Assembly: GCA_900548955.1 (NCBI GenBank)
Contig: URMQ01000021.1
Location: 1-19,735, forward strand
Origin: an uncultured Eggerthella sp.
Lineage (GTDB): Bacteria; Actinomycetota; Coriobacteriia; Coriobacteriales; Eggerthellaceae
Reading direction: 5' to 3'
Length of the DNA stretch: 19,735 bases
In this document: positions 1 through 8,401 of the stretch, one piece after another
Layout of the letters: each line of letters starts with the position of its first letter
How positions within the stretch are numbered: the first letter of the stretch is position 1
Notes under the pieces: model-generated
Databases searched by the model: none
What the model saw: only the letters and a program-made list of their open reading frames with translations
What the model was told of the DNA's origin: nothing
Made by a program: the position numbers and the translations under genes

Positions 1-36
1 AAAGAAGACCCCAGGCTTTTTAAAAGCCTGGGGTCT
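1..36 (-). terminator. Rho-independent terminator of the polysaccharide export operon
   Basis: Positions 6-20 and 22-36 form a nearly perfect 15-bp stem (core agaccccaggc / gcctggggtct) with almost no loop. Read on the minus strand the stem is followed by TCTTT. It lies 45 bases past the stop codon of the minus-strand gene at 82-2106 and so closes that operon. The stem could also act on plus-strand transcription, but no plus-strand gene is visible near it. Confidence 0.88.
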
Positions 37-81
37 ATTGATGGACTTAGATTGCTTAGACCTTAAATGGTAGCGCAAATT

Positions 82-2106
82 TTACCAAAGAATTTTATAG
101 AGCCTCATGTCTCCTTCGCTGAGAATAACCTCTAACCCTGGTGTTTGATCATTGATTTCGGTTAAACCACTCCATAAATTACTATAAAAGTCCCATGTAA
201 AAAGGCACGGCATATTATTTGTAGTTCCTTGATCTAATAATAGAAGGTAATCAGCTTCAAGGGTCTGTACTGAATTCCGGACTTCAGGGTTGGTAGAAAC
301 TTCGTCCAGGTTTTCTCGGATTATGCTACTTTCTTCTGATTCGCTAGAAACATCATAAGTTCGTGTATTCCTGTAGTAAGTATTAAGGTTTGCTATCGGA
401 TATGCAAAAGCGGATCCATCGTCAGGAAGGTTAATTACTAGGCAGTCACCTATTATTTCCTTTGTTTCGTAGATGAATTCCTTTTCCTCTGTGGTAAGAA
501 TAGAATCAGAAGATATGCCATAGTCTTCTGAAATATTTGAGGATACTTTTCCGAATTGAGTTTCGATGGGTTCAGAAACTGGGGCATAGAATAAAACCGC
601 AGCAATTACCACAATAGACAAAAATGTTATGCGCAAAGATTTGGTGCGGTTATTATTGGGCAGAATTTTTGGAATAAGTCTGGTTGCGGCGAAGTTGTAA
701 ATAGCATAAATGCCTAGGGTTGCGATTGGAGCTCCAAATAAGGCGAGCATTGCTTCTATACGGTATATATCTGAATACCAGAACCCAGTAAGAAGATTTT
801 TGACAAAGGAGACATCGACGCATGATGCATTAACGAGATAAAAGACTCCTGCGATAGCGTATGAAAAAACAAGCCAAAGAAACTGTCGATTTTTTAAAGC
901 GTATAAACAACCAATTACTACAACGACACCGAGAAAAGCGTTTGGGGCTGAGTCTCGGAACCAGAGAGTTAGTAAGTTAAATATTGCTTCTGGTTTTGTA
1001 TAGTATTTTGGATAGAGTTGCGAAAGAGTTGCTTGCATAAATGGCGCATTGTACAGAAACCACCAGAAAGCACATACAAATAAAGTAAAACCAATTGCAA
1101 GTAAGGTTGCTTTTGTGGGGGAACCAAATCTTTTTTTGGAAGAGATAAATATACTGTATATGCAGAATGGAACTAAAAACACTCCCAGAGTAAATGCTGC
1201 GTTCGGCTGTGTGACTGCTATGGATCCAAGCCCAACAACAAAAATCACCAGCAGGGAAAGCCGTTGAAGAACAACCTGTTTTTCGCAAGTCATTCGAATA
1301 AAAACTGCAATGAGTAAAGGGAGCAATGCAAAAGAGGTTAGATTAGGGTATAGTGGCCCAAACGTAAGAAGTCCCCAAGGGAAACCGGCGAATGCAAAAG
1401 GACAGAGCGACCCGAGCGAAACGAGAATATGATTATCTTTAAAAATTGTCCTAAATAGGTAAAGTATTCCGATTGGGAATACCACAAATGAAAAAATGAA
1501 GTTAACCGTATTGACACTAAGTGTAATGGGCACATTGAGAGCAGAAACAAGGAGAGCGCATAGAATATGCCATGCTGCTGGATAAAATGATCCATTAGCT
1601 GGAAGTGGTGGTTCAAAAGTTGCAGTTTCATAAAGGGAAACTTCGAGTATGGACCAATTTCCAGATTCAATAAACCCTTGGATAACACCTAGGTGGAATA
1701 TATTGTCGTAGGCTTGGAAAAAAGCATCTGCCGAAGAGAGATTCGCAAGAAAAAAAACACTTCCCAAAGTGGAGGAGATTCCTAGATAGAGTGGTAGATA
1801 GTATTTTGGCATGCTGTCTACCACTCTATCTGCTGAGTGGATCGTTAGTTTTTTTCTGACAAGGAATGAAACAATATAAAGCAAAATGGCGATTGCGAAA
1901 ACGGCTCCAAAGACAGTTATCCAAGAGGACGCAATCCCAATCTTACTGAAAATAATGCCAAGAATCGTGAATAGCAAGATAGCTAGCAGCGGAGAAAGCG
2001 CTAACGAAGTAAAACGCGTTTGGTTGCAGCTACGGAGAAACAAGAAGCCTGGTAGAAAAATAAATATAATACCTAGTAAAAGAGTAATTAGAAACTGATC
2101 CCACAT
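82..2106 (-). CDS. Large multi-pass membrane protein, DUF6541-like, possible GT-C-type glycosyltransferase
   Basis: A 674-residue protein with roughly a dozen hydrophobic segments over residues 1-520, then a soluble tail of about 150 residues (from about 520) that probably faces outside. After the first few membrane segments a loop holds acidic residues and a His (DNIFH, residues 137-141). Acidic residues in an early outer loop are typical of GT-C enzymes, which transfer sugars from lipid carriers outside the membrane. The overall build resembles the actinobacterial DUF6541 family, whose function is not established to my knowledge; the sugar-transfer role is inferred from fold style and neighbours. 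It is the last gene of the minus-strand operon, 28 bases after the glycosyltransferase 2135-3328 and just before a strong terminator. GAGG lies 7-8 bases before the ATG at 2106, supporting this start. It could instead be a flippase or polymerase-like protein. Confidence 0.72.
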   Translation of the reverse strand: MWDQFLITLLLGIIFIFLPGFLFLRSCNQTRFTSLALSPLLAILLFTILGIIFSKIGIASSWITVFGAVFAIAILLYIVSFLVRKKLTIHSADRVVDSMPKYYLPLYLGISSTLGSVFFLANLSSADAFFQAYDNIFHLGVIQGFIESGNWSILEVSLYETATFEPPLPANGSFYPAAWHILCALLVSALNVPITLSVNTVNFIFSFVVFPIGILYLFRTIFKDNHILVSLGSLCPFAFAGFPWGLLTFGPLYPNLTSFALLPLLIAVFIRMTCEKQVVLQRLSLLVIFVVGLGSIAVTQPNAAFTLGVFLVPFCIYSIFISSKKRFGSPTKATLLAIGFTLFVCAFWWFLYNAPFMQATLSQLYPKYYTKPEAIFNLLTLWFRDSAPNAFLGVVVVIGCLYALKNRQFLWLVFSYAIAGVFYLVNASCVDVSFVKNLLTGFWYSDIYRIEAMLALFGAPIATLGIYAIYNFAATRLIPKILPNNNRTKSLRITFLSIVVIAAVLFYAPVSEPIETQFGKVSSNISEDYGISSDSILTTEEKEFIYETKEIIGDCLVINLPDDGSAFAYPIANLNTYYRNTRTYDVSSESEESSIIRENLDEVSTNPEVRNSVQTLEADYLLLLDQGTTNNMPCLFTWDFYSNLWSGLTEINDQTPGLEVILSEGDMRLYKILW

Positions 2107-2134
2107 ATTGAATCCTCAAGATTATCCGGATAGT

Positions 2135-3328
2135 TTAATATCGTTCGGAAAGCAAATTATCTGTCGCTTTCTTTCGTTCCAGTTCTTCGCGCTTGTCCCA
2201 TTCTTTTTCCTCAATAGCATGCTGTCGTTTTGGGGAAGACTTTGGTAAAAGGTTTCTTCCAATTTTTCTAAATGGATGCAAAAAACCAAAAAAGGAAGTA
2301 TATAGCTTGTGCTTAATTACTTTGGCTATGCCATCCTTGGCAACATAATATTTCAAGCGAGCAAAGTATCCTATGGAAGAGTAGTTGTTTTCTAATACGA
2401 GCTTAAGTAATGGCCCGATAAGAGTTGTTGCTTGGGCTTCTTTAAGGAAGTTTTCAGAAAAATAAGTGAGCCAAATTTTTTTAAGCTGTGGATACAGCTT
2501 TTTTTTATCGCTTTTGGACTGATGGCATAACTCCGGAAGAATAAAATCCGCCGACCATAAAAGTATTTCATTAGGATATTTGTTGAGCATGCCGATTGAA
2601 TTCCAGTCTTTATATATTTCTGAAACGATTTGGATGTGATCAGAAATCTTATCCGAGACACTTCCTTTTCGAAGAAACATCAAAGAGCCTTCACGACTGA
2701 CGCGATACTTTAAAAGTTTATTAGAAATTAAAGCGGTTTTTAAAGATCGAGGATAAACCGCAAAATGGAATACCTGATCCTCTCCGAAAGCCAAACTTTC
2801 ATCGAAACGAATGTTGTATTTCCGTAGAAAAGAAGTTTTGCATGCGGTACGCCAAGCAAAAGGGCAAGAACTTTCTTCAAAGAGAAGATCGGGATGAAAA
2901 CCATCGTAGATAATATTGCGAGGGCTTAAAACTTCATTAAGCCATGTGTAGCCGCGGAATTCCGGATATGCGGTTGCGCCGTAAGTAACTATGTCGGCAT
3001 TGGTGTCGTCGAATGCTTTGATAATTGTTTCGCATGCTTCTGGTTCGAGTAGGTCATCCGAATCTAAAAAACAAATATATTCTCCTTTGACAGCATCAAT
3101 GCCTGCGTTTCGAGCAGAAGAAAGTCCTCCATTTCTTTTGGTTATGATTTGGATGCGGCTATCTTTTGCTTGGGCTGCTTCTAGGATTTCTAAAGATTTG
3201 TCAGTAGACCCATCATTCACGCAAACGATCTCGATATCTTTGTATGTTTGCGTCATTGCTGAAGCTAAAGATAGCGCGAGATATTCTTCTACATTATATA
3301 CGGGGATTACAATAGAAATTTTTACCAT
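2135..3328 (-). CDS. Family 2 glycosyltransferase (GT-A fold)
   Basis: A 397-residue cytoplasmic enzyme expected to move a sugar from a nucleotide-sugar donor to a growing surface glycan. Residues 1-110 are a classic GT2 donor domain: SIVIPVYNVEEYL near the start, VNDGSTD at 38-43, GLSSARNAG at 68-76, and the metal-binding LDSDD at 88-92. A later FGEDQVF (181-187) holds the acidic residues usually taken as catalytic base. After about residue 340 the protein becomes basic, then strongly charged (many E and K, residues about 365-397), which could be a membrane-surface or partner-binding tail. It starts 8 bases after the stop of the upstream glycosyltransferase gene, with AGGG six bases before the ATG, so translation is likely coupled. 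Donor and acceptor cannot be told from the sequence. Confidence 0.9.
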   Translation of the reverse strand: MVKISIVIPVYNVEEYLALSLASAMTQTYKDIEIVCVNDGSTDKSLEILEAAQAKDSRIQIITKRNGGLSSARNAGIDAVKGEYICFLDSDDLLEPEACETIIKAFDDTNADIVTYGATAYPEFRGYTWLNEVLSPRNIIYDGFHPDLLFEESSCPFAWRTACKTSFLRKYNIRFDESLAFGEDQVFHFAVYPRSLKTALISNKLLKYRVSREGSLMFLRKGSVSDKISDHIQIVSEIYKDWNSIGMLNKYPNEILLWSADFILPELCHQSKSDKKKLYPQLKKIWLTYFSENFLKEAQATTLIGPLLKLVLENNYSSIGYFARLKYYVAKDGIAKVIKHKLYTSFFGFLHPFRKIGRNLLPKSSPKRQHAIEEKEWDKREELERKKATDNLLSERY

Positions 3329-3336
3329 TAGTATCC

Positions 3337-4413
3337 CTACTTATGCACTAATTTGTTAAAAGCGGTTTTTGCAACAAGGCTAAGACCACCGTTTCTATAT
3401 AGTCTTTTTACGGTTTTTAGTTTGTTGCTTTCTGCTTCGAGATGTCTGTTTTCGTGGTATTTTATCGGATCAGCAATGATGGCTTTTCTGTCGGCTTTTT
3501 TCCAGGGTTCGAACAATTTGTAATCAGTAATACCTAACGCATCTTCTTTTCCGAAATCTGCTGACATCTTTTTGATAAATTCTTTTTGGAGAGGTTCAGT
3601 TAATCTATCGTAATTCCACATATATGAGTCATAGCGCATTTTTACCAGGATGGGGATAAGGATATCTTTATTGGGCTTGTTATTCAAAAAACGAACCATT
3701 TCTTGGTATTCATCGCATACGCAGTAGACTTTACCTGGCGAGTTAACAGAAGATGATTCGTTATCTTGGCGATACGATAAAACAACTTCGTCAAGAAGAA
3801 CGATGGTCTCCGCAGAGGCCCAAACTTTAAAATTAAATCCAGCATCTTGGTATGAAGCACCAGGAGTCTCTAAAAACGAGATCTGGTTTTCTTCGAGAAA
3901 GGCTCGATTGTAAATTGCAGACCAAATAGAAGGCTTTCGGTAAAAAACTTGAACTGAATTTAGGGGGGTAGTTACTCCCGCTTCTCCATCCCTGACCCAG
4001 TTAAATCTTTCCGACCTTTTAGTTGGTATAGACCAATAGAGGCAGAAGTCCGCTTTTGCTACATCGGCATTATTGGTGGATGCTGCAAAATATAGATCTT
4101 GGAGGGCGGTTGGTTGGAAGAAATCGTCAGACTCCAAGATGGCGATATATTCTCCAGTAGCTGCTTTTAAACCTTGATTCATTGAAGCACCATAACCAGA
4201 ATTTGGTTTATCGATAACTTTGAATCGTTTATCAGTATCTATGTATTCTTGAATTATCTGACGAGAGTTATCAGTTGACCCATCGTTTATGCAAATTACT
4301 TCAAAGTTCGTGAAGGTTTGCGAGATAAGAGAATCCAAGCATTCTTTGAGATATTGATCAACATTGTAAATAGGCACAAGTACCGATATTTTTGGCGTAA
4401 TGAAATCAGTCAT
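3337..4413 (-). CDS. Family 2 glycosyltransferase, paralogue of 8402-9460
   Basis: A 358-residue GT2 enzyme: SVLVPIYNVDQYL at 10-22, INDGSTD at 42-48, metal-binding ESDD at 94-97, and a later YQDAGF that sits where the catalytic acidic pair normally lies. In place of the common LSxARNxG motif it has SGYGASMNQG (72-81), a variant shared with the gene at 8402-9460. By hand count the two agree at about 70% of positions over roughly the first 90 residues. The start overlaps the end of the ATPase gene by 8 bases and a GGAG lies about 7 bases upstream, so translation is probably coupled to that of the exporter. The likely role is chain elongation of the exported polymer. The sugar is unknown. Confidence 0.9.
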   Translation of the reverse strand: MTDFITPKISVLVPIYNVDQYLKECLDSLISQTFTNFEVICINDGSTDNSRQIIQEYIDTDKRFKVIDKPNSGYGASMNQGLKAATGEYIAILESDDFFQPTALQDLYFAASTNNADVAKADFCLYWSIPTKRSERFNWVRDGEAGVTTPLNSVQVFYRKPSIWSAIYNRAFLEENQISFLETPGASYQDAGFNFKVWASAETIVLLDEVVLSYRQDNESSSVNSPGKVYCVCDEYQEMVRFLNNKPNKDILIPILVKMRYDSYMWNYDRLTEPLQKEFIKKMSADFGKEDALGITDYKLFEPWKKADRKAIIADPIKYHENRHLEAESNKLKTVKRLYRNGGLSLVAKTAFNKLVHK

Positions 4414-6265
4414 TGTCGGCTCCGAGATTCATTTCATTTTTAGTTTTTGCTGCGGTTTTTGCCAATAATGTTTTGTCTAAATCGCTGAAACGAATCTTAT
4501 CGCCAACGAAAGTAAACTTGCAAATTCTACCATTTTGCTGCTCAATAAAGTTGATAGAATGAGCGACACTATCAAGATTGTCTGGGTCCTCAAGCAGAAT
4601 TAATGCGTTATTGTGTGCTGCGTACATGCCGGCAGCGTAAGCATCGCTTGGGTGCCAAAAAGAAGTAACAAGCAAGCTTTCTATAGAACCGGCATTTGGC
4701 TCATTTTGCTCGATCCAGTTATTAATTATTCCATTGGCATCGTAGGCGTCTTTTCCGCATATCTGGGTGTATTTGATGTCCATTTCTTCAAGGGGAAGAA
4801 GATATTCGTTTGGGAATTGGTCCGATCCGCCAAGCACAATTATCTCTGGATAGTTATGTTTTTTCAAAAGCTCATAGTGAGCTTGAGGGATAGGGTCGGC
4901 TCCGTATTTTAGTAGGATTGGCACGCCCATTGAATAGGCAAAGGGAGAAAAGGAAATAATGTCTCCGGTGCATTCCTTGTAAGCAACAATAGCAATTCTT
5001 TTATTCCATAAATCTTTCTTTTTGCCGTATTCGAATACATTAAGAGAGAGTTCGGGATAATTGTCGCTGGCGATAATGTCGATATTAATATCCTGGGAAA
5101 ACAGTGTTTTTATTTGAGGACCGATATTGGTCCCGATCTTTTCATCTGAGGTGATTAGTATAACGTTTTCGGGATTCAATCTTGCGAGTTCCTGAAATGT
5201 CACATCGGGAACATGCTCATTCTGAGTTACTAAGATTGGCGCATTCAATGAACCAGCAAGCGAGTTTGCTAATGCAAAATCAAAATCATTTTCGCCAGAC
5301 ACAATTACGACGTCTTCTGTTTTTGAGGAGAAACATTGACTCGATAGCTTCGCTGCAATTCCGTATTTGCTTTCGGCGGTTAGATCAATAGCGGAATCGC
5401 TAGGGAAAGAAATATCCGACGTAAGCATTGATAAAACTTTTTGCTCAGATTCACCGCTACCGATGTGACCACCAAGAACGCGGTATGTTTTGCATACATC
5501 TGATGCTGGGCCAAGCATGCGAAGCTTGCCCTTCTCGATCCAAGCTGCTTTATTACATAAGCGCTCAATTTGATCGTTGCTATGGGAGACAATCAAAACA
5601 GTAACGTTATGTTCCTTAATGAGGGACATAATACGTTCTTCGCATTTTTTTTGAAACATAAAGTCGCCAACTGAGAGGACTTCATCAACGATAAGGATTT
5701 CTGGGACAATTACCGTAGCAATAGCAAAGGCAATTCGTGCGACCATGCCTGATGAATAATTTTTGAGAGGCATGTCAAGAAATTTGCCGACCTCTGCAAA
5801 CTCAACAATCTCGTCGAAATTCTGTTGAATGAAGCTCTTGGAATATCCGAGTAAAGCTCCATTTAGATAAATGTTTTCTCGGGCGGTAAGTTCCATATCG
5901 AAGCCCGCGCCGAGTTCAATTAAGGGGGCAATGTTTCCATTGACCGTACAGGTTCCTTCGGAGGGCTCTAATACGCCCGCTATTATTTTCAATAAGGTAG
6001 ATTTTCCGGATCCATTCGTGCCTAGTATTCCAAATACGTCTCCCTTTTTGATTTCAAGCGAAATATCGTCTAGGGCTCTAAGCTCCTTGAAGCGAAGTTC
6101 GTGTTTTGCAATAGCAATCATGTACTCTTTGAGGCTATTAAGCTGTTCGCTAGCCATATTGAAGATCATAGAAACGTGATCTATTTTCACCATCGTTTCT
6201 TTTTCTGAATCTTCAAAATCATAGGGCTTATCCATCAAAGATGAATTGTTGACAATTTCAGGCAT
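4406..6265 (-). CDS. Polysaccharide/teichoic-acid export ABC ATPase (Wzt/TagH type) fused to a C-terminal CWB2 module
   Basis: A 619-residue protein in two parts. Residues about 25-265 are the ATPase that powers polymer export: Walker A GTNGSGKST (82-90), signature YSSGM (170-174), Walker B ILIVDE (190-195), H-loop His in VSHSND (about 228). The IELGAGFDMELTARENIYLNG stretch (about 116-136) is typical of Wzt/TagH/RfbE. Residues about 290-605 look like three cell-wall-binding repeats of the CWB2 type (PF04122-like). Repeat openings are AESKYGIAAKLSS (297-309), a weaker one near 399-412, and ICGKDAYDANGI (502-513); each is followed by a beta-rich block such as DVVIVSG..NAPILV or EIIVLGGSDQFP (474-485). 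No membrane segment separates the two parts, so the CWB2 module should be cytoplasmic. Known Wzt proteins carry a carbohydrate-binding domain here. AGGGG six bases upstream supports the start. The permease partner ends 7 bases before. Confidence 0.9.
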   Translation of the reverse strand: MPEIVNNSSLMDKPYDFEDSEKETMVKIDHVSMIFNMASEQLNSLKEYMIAIAKHELRFKELRALDDISLEIKKGDVFGILGTNGSGKSTLLKIIAGVLEPSEGTCTVNGNIAPLIELGAGFDMELTARENIYLNGALLGYSKSFIQQNFDEIVEFAEVGKFLDMPLKNYSSGMVARIAFAIATVIVPEILIVDEVLSVGDFMFQKKCEERIMSLIKEHNVTVLIVSHSNDQIERLCNKAAWIEKGKLRMLGPASDVCKTYRVLGGHIGSGESEQKVLSMLTSDISFPSDSAIDLTAESKYGIAAKLSSQCFSSKTEDVVIVSGENDFDFALANSLAGSLNAPILVTQNEHVPDVTFQELARLNPENVILITSDEKIGTNIGPQIKTLFSQDINIDIIASDNYPELSLNVFEYGKKKDLWNKRIAIVAYKECTGDIISFSPFAYSMGVPILLKYGADPIPQAHYELLKKHNYPEIIVLGGSDQFPNEYLLPLEEMDIKYTQICGKDAYDANGIINNWIEQNEPNAGSIESLLVTSFWHPSDAYAAGMYAAHNNALILLEDPDNLDSVAHSINFIEQQNGRICKFTFVGDKIRFSDLDKTLLAKTAAKTKNEMNLGADND

Positions 6266-6272
6266 AATTCCC

Positions 6273-7058
6273 CTAAACGTAAAGGATAAATTTACTTTGG
6301 GTTTTACGGAAAATAAGTATTCCTACAAAGAGAGAGATTAACGCAATACCTAAACAAAGAAGATTTTCTTCAATGCTTGGGAAGCTGTTCCATAAAACTA
6401 TATCTCTGAAGTAAGTTACGTAATGGTACATTGGGTTAGCTTCCATGATGGGCAATAACCAATCAGGGATAATGCTAATTGGATAGAAAAGAGGAGTTGC
6501 GTAAGTCCACGCAGTAATCAAAACGCTCCATAAATGGCAAATATCGCGGAAAAACACCGCTAAAGCTGATAGTGCTAATCCGATCCCTAAGCTAAACAAT
6601 GTGACATAGAGTAGCAAAAGCGGGAGAGCGATGATGTTGATTGTTGGTGGAATTTGGAAAAAGATCATTACAATCGCGACCGCGATGAGGGAGATGCAGA
6701 AATTAACTAACTGGAACAGAACTTTTTCTATAGGAAATATTGCTTTATTGATTCGAACTTTTTTAATCAGGGAGGATGAATCAAGAATTGAATTCATAGC
6801 GGTAGTTGTCGAATCCGCCATGAGGGCAAATAAGATATTTCCAAGAATTAAGTAAAGTGGATAATTTTCGATATCAAATTTAAAAAAAGTGCTGAATACT
6901 GCCGTCAAAACGCACATCATCAGCAGTGGATTAAGGACGGACCATAATACACCAAGCGTGCTTCTTCGGTATTTAAGCTTAAAATCTTTTGAAACAAGAG
7001 AAGTAATAGTGAACCAGTTACGTTTTATGTTTGATGCAAGAAATGTTTGAGCTGCCAT
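6273..7058 (-). CDS. Polysaccharide/teichoic-acid ABC exporter permease (Wzm/TagG type)
   Basis: A 261-residue inner-membrane protein with six expected membrane spans, the usual size for an ABC2-type export permease. Family hallmarks are visible: an N-terminal cytoplasmic helix leading to KYRRSTLGVLWSVLNP (about 29-44), the ILGNILFALMADS block where permeases contact the ATPase, TPLFYP, and NPMYHYVTYFRDIV close to the last span. Two copies would pair with two copies of the ATPase at 4406-6265, whose gene starts 7 bases downstream. Together they would move a lipid-linked glycan across the membrane. This is the first gene of the operon: a TATAAT box lies about 50 bases upstream, and AAGGTG precedes the ATG at a somewhat long distance. 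Confidence 0.92.
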   Translation of the reverse strand: MAAQTFLASNIKRNWFTITSLVSKDFKLKYRRSTLGVLWSVLNPLLMMCVLTAVFSTFFKFDIENYPLYLILGNILFALMADSTTTAMNSILDSSSLIKKVRINKAIFPIEKVLFQLVNFCISLIAVAIVMIFFQIPPTINIIALPLLLLYVTLFSLGIGLALSALAVFFRDICHLWSVLITAWTYATPLFYPISIIPDWLLPIMEANPMYHYVTYFRDIVLWNSFPSIEENLLCLGIALISLFVGILIFRKTQSKFILYV

Positions 7059-7105
7059 ATACGTATCTCTTCACCTTAATCTGCAAAACACTTTCAAGAG
7101 ATTTA

Positions 7106-7111
7106 ATTATA
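7106..7111 (-). promoter_or_regulatory. Probable -10 box of the export operon
   Basis: On the minus strand these bases read TATAAT, a perfect -10 hexamer, 48 bases before the permease start. No convincing -35 hexamer stands 17 bases further up, so the promoter may need an activator. The 151-base gap between permease and acyltransferase genes contains no other feature that I can support. Confidence 0.5.
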
Positions 7112-7209
7112 GCCCGAAATACAACTGATACTTGGTGGTAGTAAAAAGATAAAAGAAAGAGAACATATACAGGATTGTTTCCAAGGAGTTCAGCAATTGT
7201 AGGAAGCTG

Positions 7210-8253
7210 CTAATTAACGGGAGGAGTCTCTTTCTTTGGCATAGGAACAATTTTGTCAAAAAGCTTTTGCGTGGGTTTTACTATAAAATTGTCAATAACA
7301 ACAGCAAGCAGAAGAGACAGTAGAAAAACTACGACGACTACACCAAAATACGTTGCTATAGTACTTAATCCTGTATCTGGAGGAAGCATTCTGGTAACAG
7401 GCATCAAAACCATCATGTGTACGAGATAGACGCTAAAAGAATGCTCGGCCATAAAAGAAATTATTTTGGATGGTTTTGAATTTTTGAACAGATAAAGTAT
7501 TAGTAAATAAATACCAATCGCAATTAACGTGTAAAACGGCGAGATGTCATGAACGCATTTGATTTTGCCATTCCACGCAAACCAAACAGTAATCGCTAGT
7601 GAGACAAGCGCGACAATCAGCATTAGCATTACTTGCTTTTTTGTGGTGAAAAGTTTGTCGATAAAAGTTCCAATAAAGAACGCGAAGGCGAATCCGGAGA
7701 ATAAATAGCCCCACGAAAAAGGGAAATCAAAATTGCTCGAAAATAGTACAAATAAGTTATATACAAGACCTATTGCTAAGAAAATCTTTTGAGCAAATTT
7801 GCTCATATTCAGAAAAGACGGTGCTAAAAATGGCGCAACTAACAAAAAGCCCACAAGAGTAAAGACAAACCAATACTCTATTCCTGCGTAAATTCCCAGC
7901 GAGTTTTTAACGTATTCTTTTCCGAAGTGGAGAATGCTTCCGTAGTTGGGAAACATATCGTAAAGAGTTCGAATGAAGAAAAGAATCAGGATTGGAAGCA
8001 TAATGTTTCGGATTTTCTTTACGTAATAACGTTTTAGGTCCTGATCGGTTTTGCACTCTCTGACATTGAATTTTCCTGACATCATAAAAAATAGAGCATT
8101 AGCAGTAAAAAACATTGCTTGTCCAGTGGCGAAGAAAAGGAATCCCGTATTGGTAGACGCGTCAACAACTGAAAGCGAGTGGACCGCAACAACGAAAATC
8201 ATTGCCACTACTCGTACAACATCATAAGCATATAGTCGTTTTCCGTCAGCCAT
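7210..8253 (-). CDS. Acyltransferase-3 family membrane protein (OafA/WecH-like)
   Basis: A 347-residue integral membrane protein with about ten spans, the size of the single-domain acyltransferase-3 family (PF01757). These enzymes transfer acetyl or other acyl groups onto sugars, commonly in surface glycans. The first span shows the family's R-x10-H signature: Arg14 and His25 in DVVRVVAMIF..AVHSL. The basic stretch before the third span (YYVKKIRNIMLP) and SFSVYLVHMMVL near the end are also typical. The probable job is O-acylation of the polymer made by this locus. It faces the same way as the export operon but has its own TATAAT box upstream and a 151-base gap downstream, so it may be transcribed separately. 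GGAG six to seven bases before the ATG supports the start. Confidence 0.88.
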   Translation of the reverse strand: MADGKRLYAYDVVRVVAMIFVVAVHSLSVVDASTNTGFLFFATGQAMFFTANALFFMMSGKFNVRECKTDQDLKRYYVKKIRNIMLPILILFFIRTLYDMFPNYGSILHFGKEYVKNSLGIYAGIEYWFVFTLVGFLLVAPFLAPSFLNMSKFAQKIFLAIGLVYNLFVLFSSNFDFPFSWGYLFSGFAFAFFIGTFIDKLFTTKKQVMLMLIVALVSLAITVWFAWNGKIKCVHDISPFYTLIAIGIYLLILYLFKNSKPSKIISFMAEHSFSVYLVHMMVLMPVTRMLPPDTGLSTIATYFGVVVVVFLLSLLLAVVIDNFIVKPTQKLFDKIVPMPKKETPPVN

Positions 8254-8289
8254 TAGTAACTCCAGTTCGATTCAGAAAAAGCCTTGGGA

Positions 8290-8295
8290 ATTATA
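8290..8295 (-). promoter_or_regulatory. Probable -10 box of the acyltransferase gene
   Basis: Minus strand reads TTGTATAAT: a perfect TATAAT preceded by TG, an extended -10 arrangement. A weak TTCTGA sits 17 bases upstream at the -35 position. The implied leader before the start codon at 8253 is about 30 bases. Confidence 0.55.
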
Positions 8296-8401
8296 CAAGA
8301 TGAAAGGATAATTCAGAAGGCAAACTCTGAATATTGGCGATTTCTGAGTGAAGAATTGTTTGCTATGCTGCAAAGTATGATATTAGGCTGAAACACGATA
8401 G

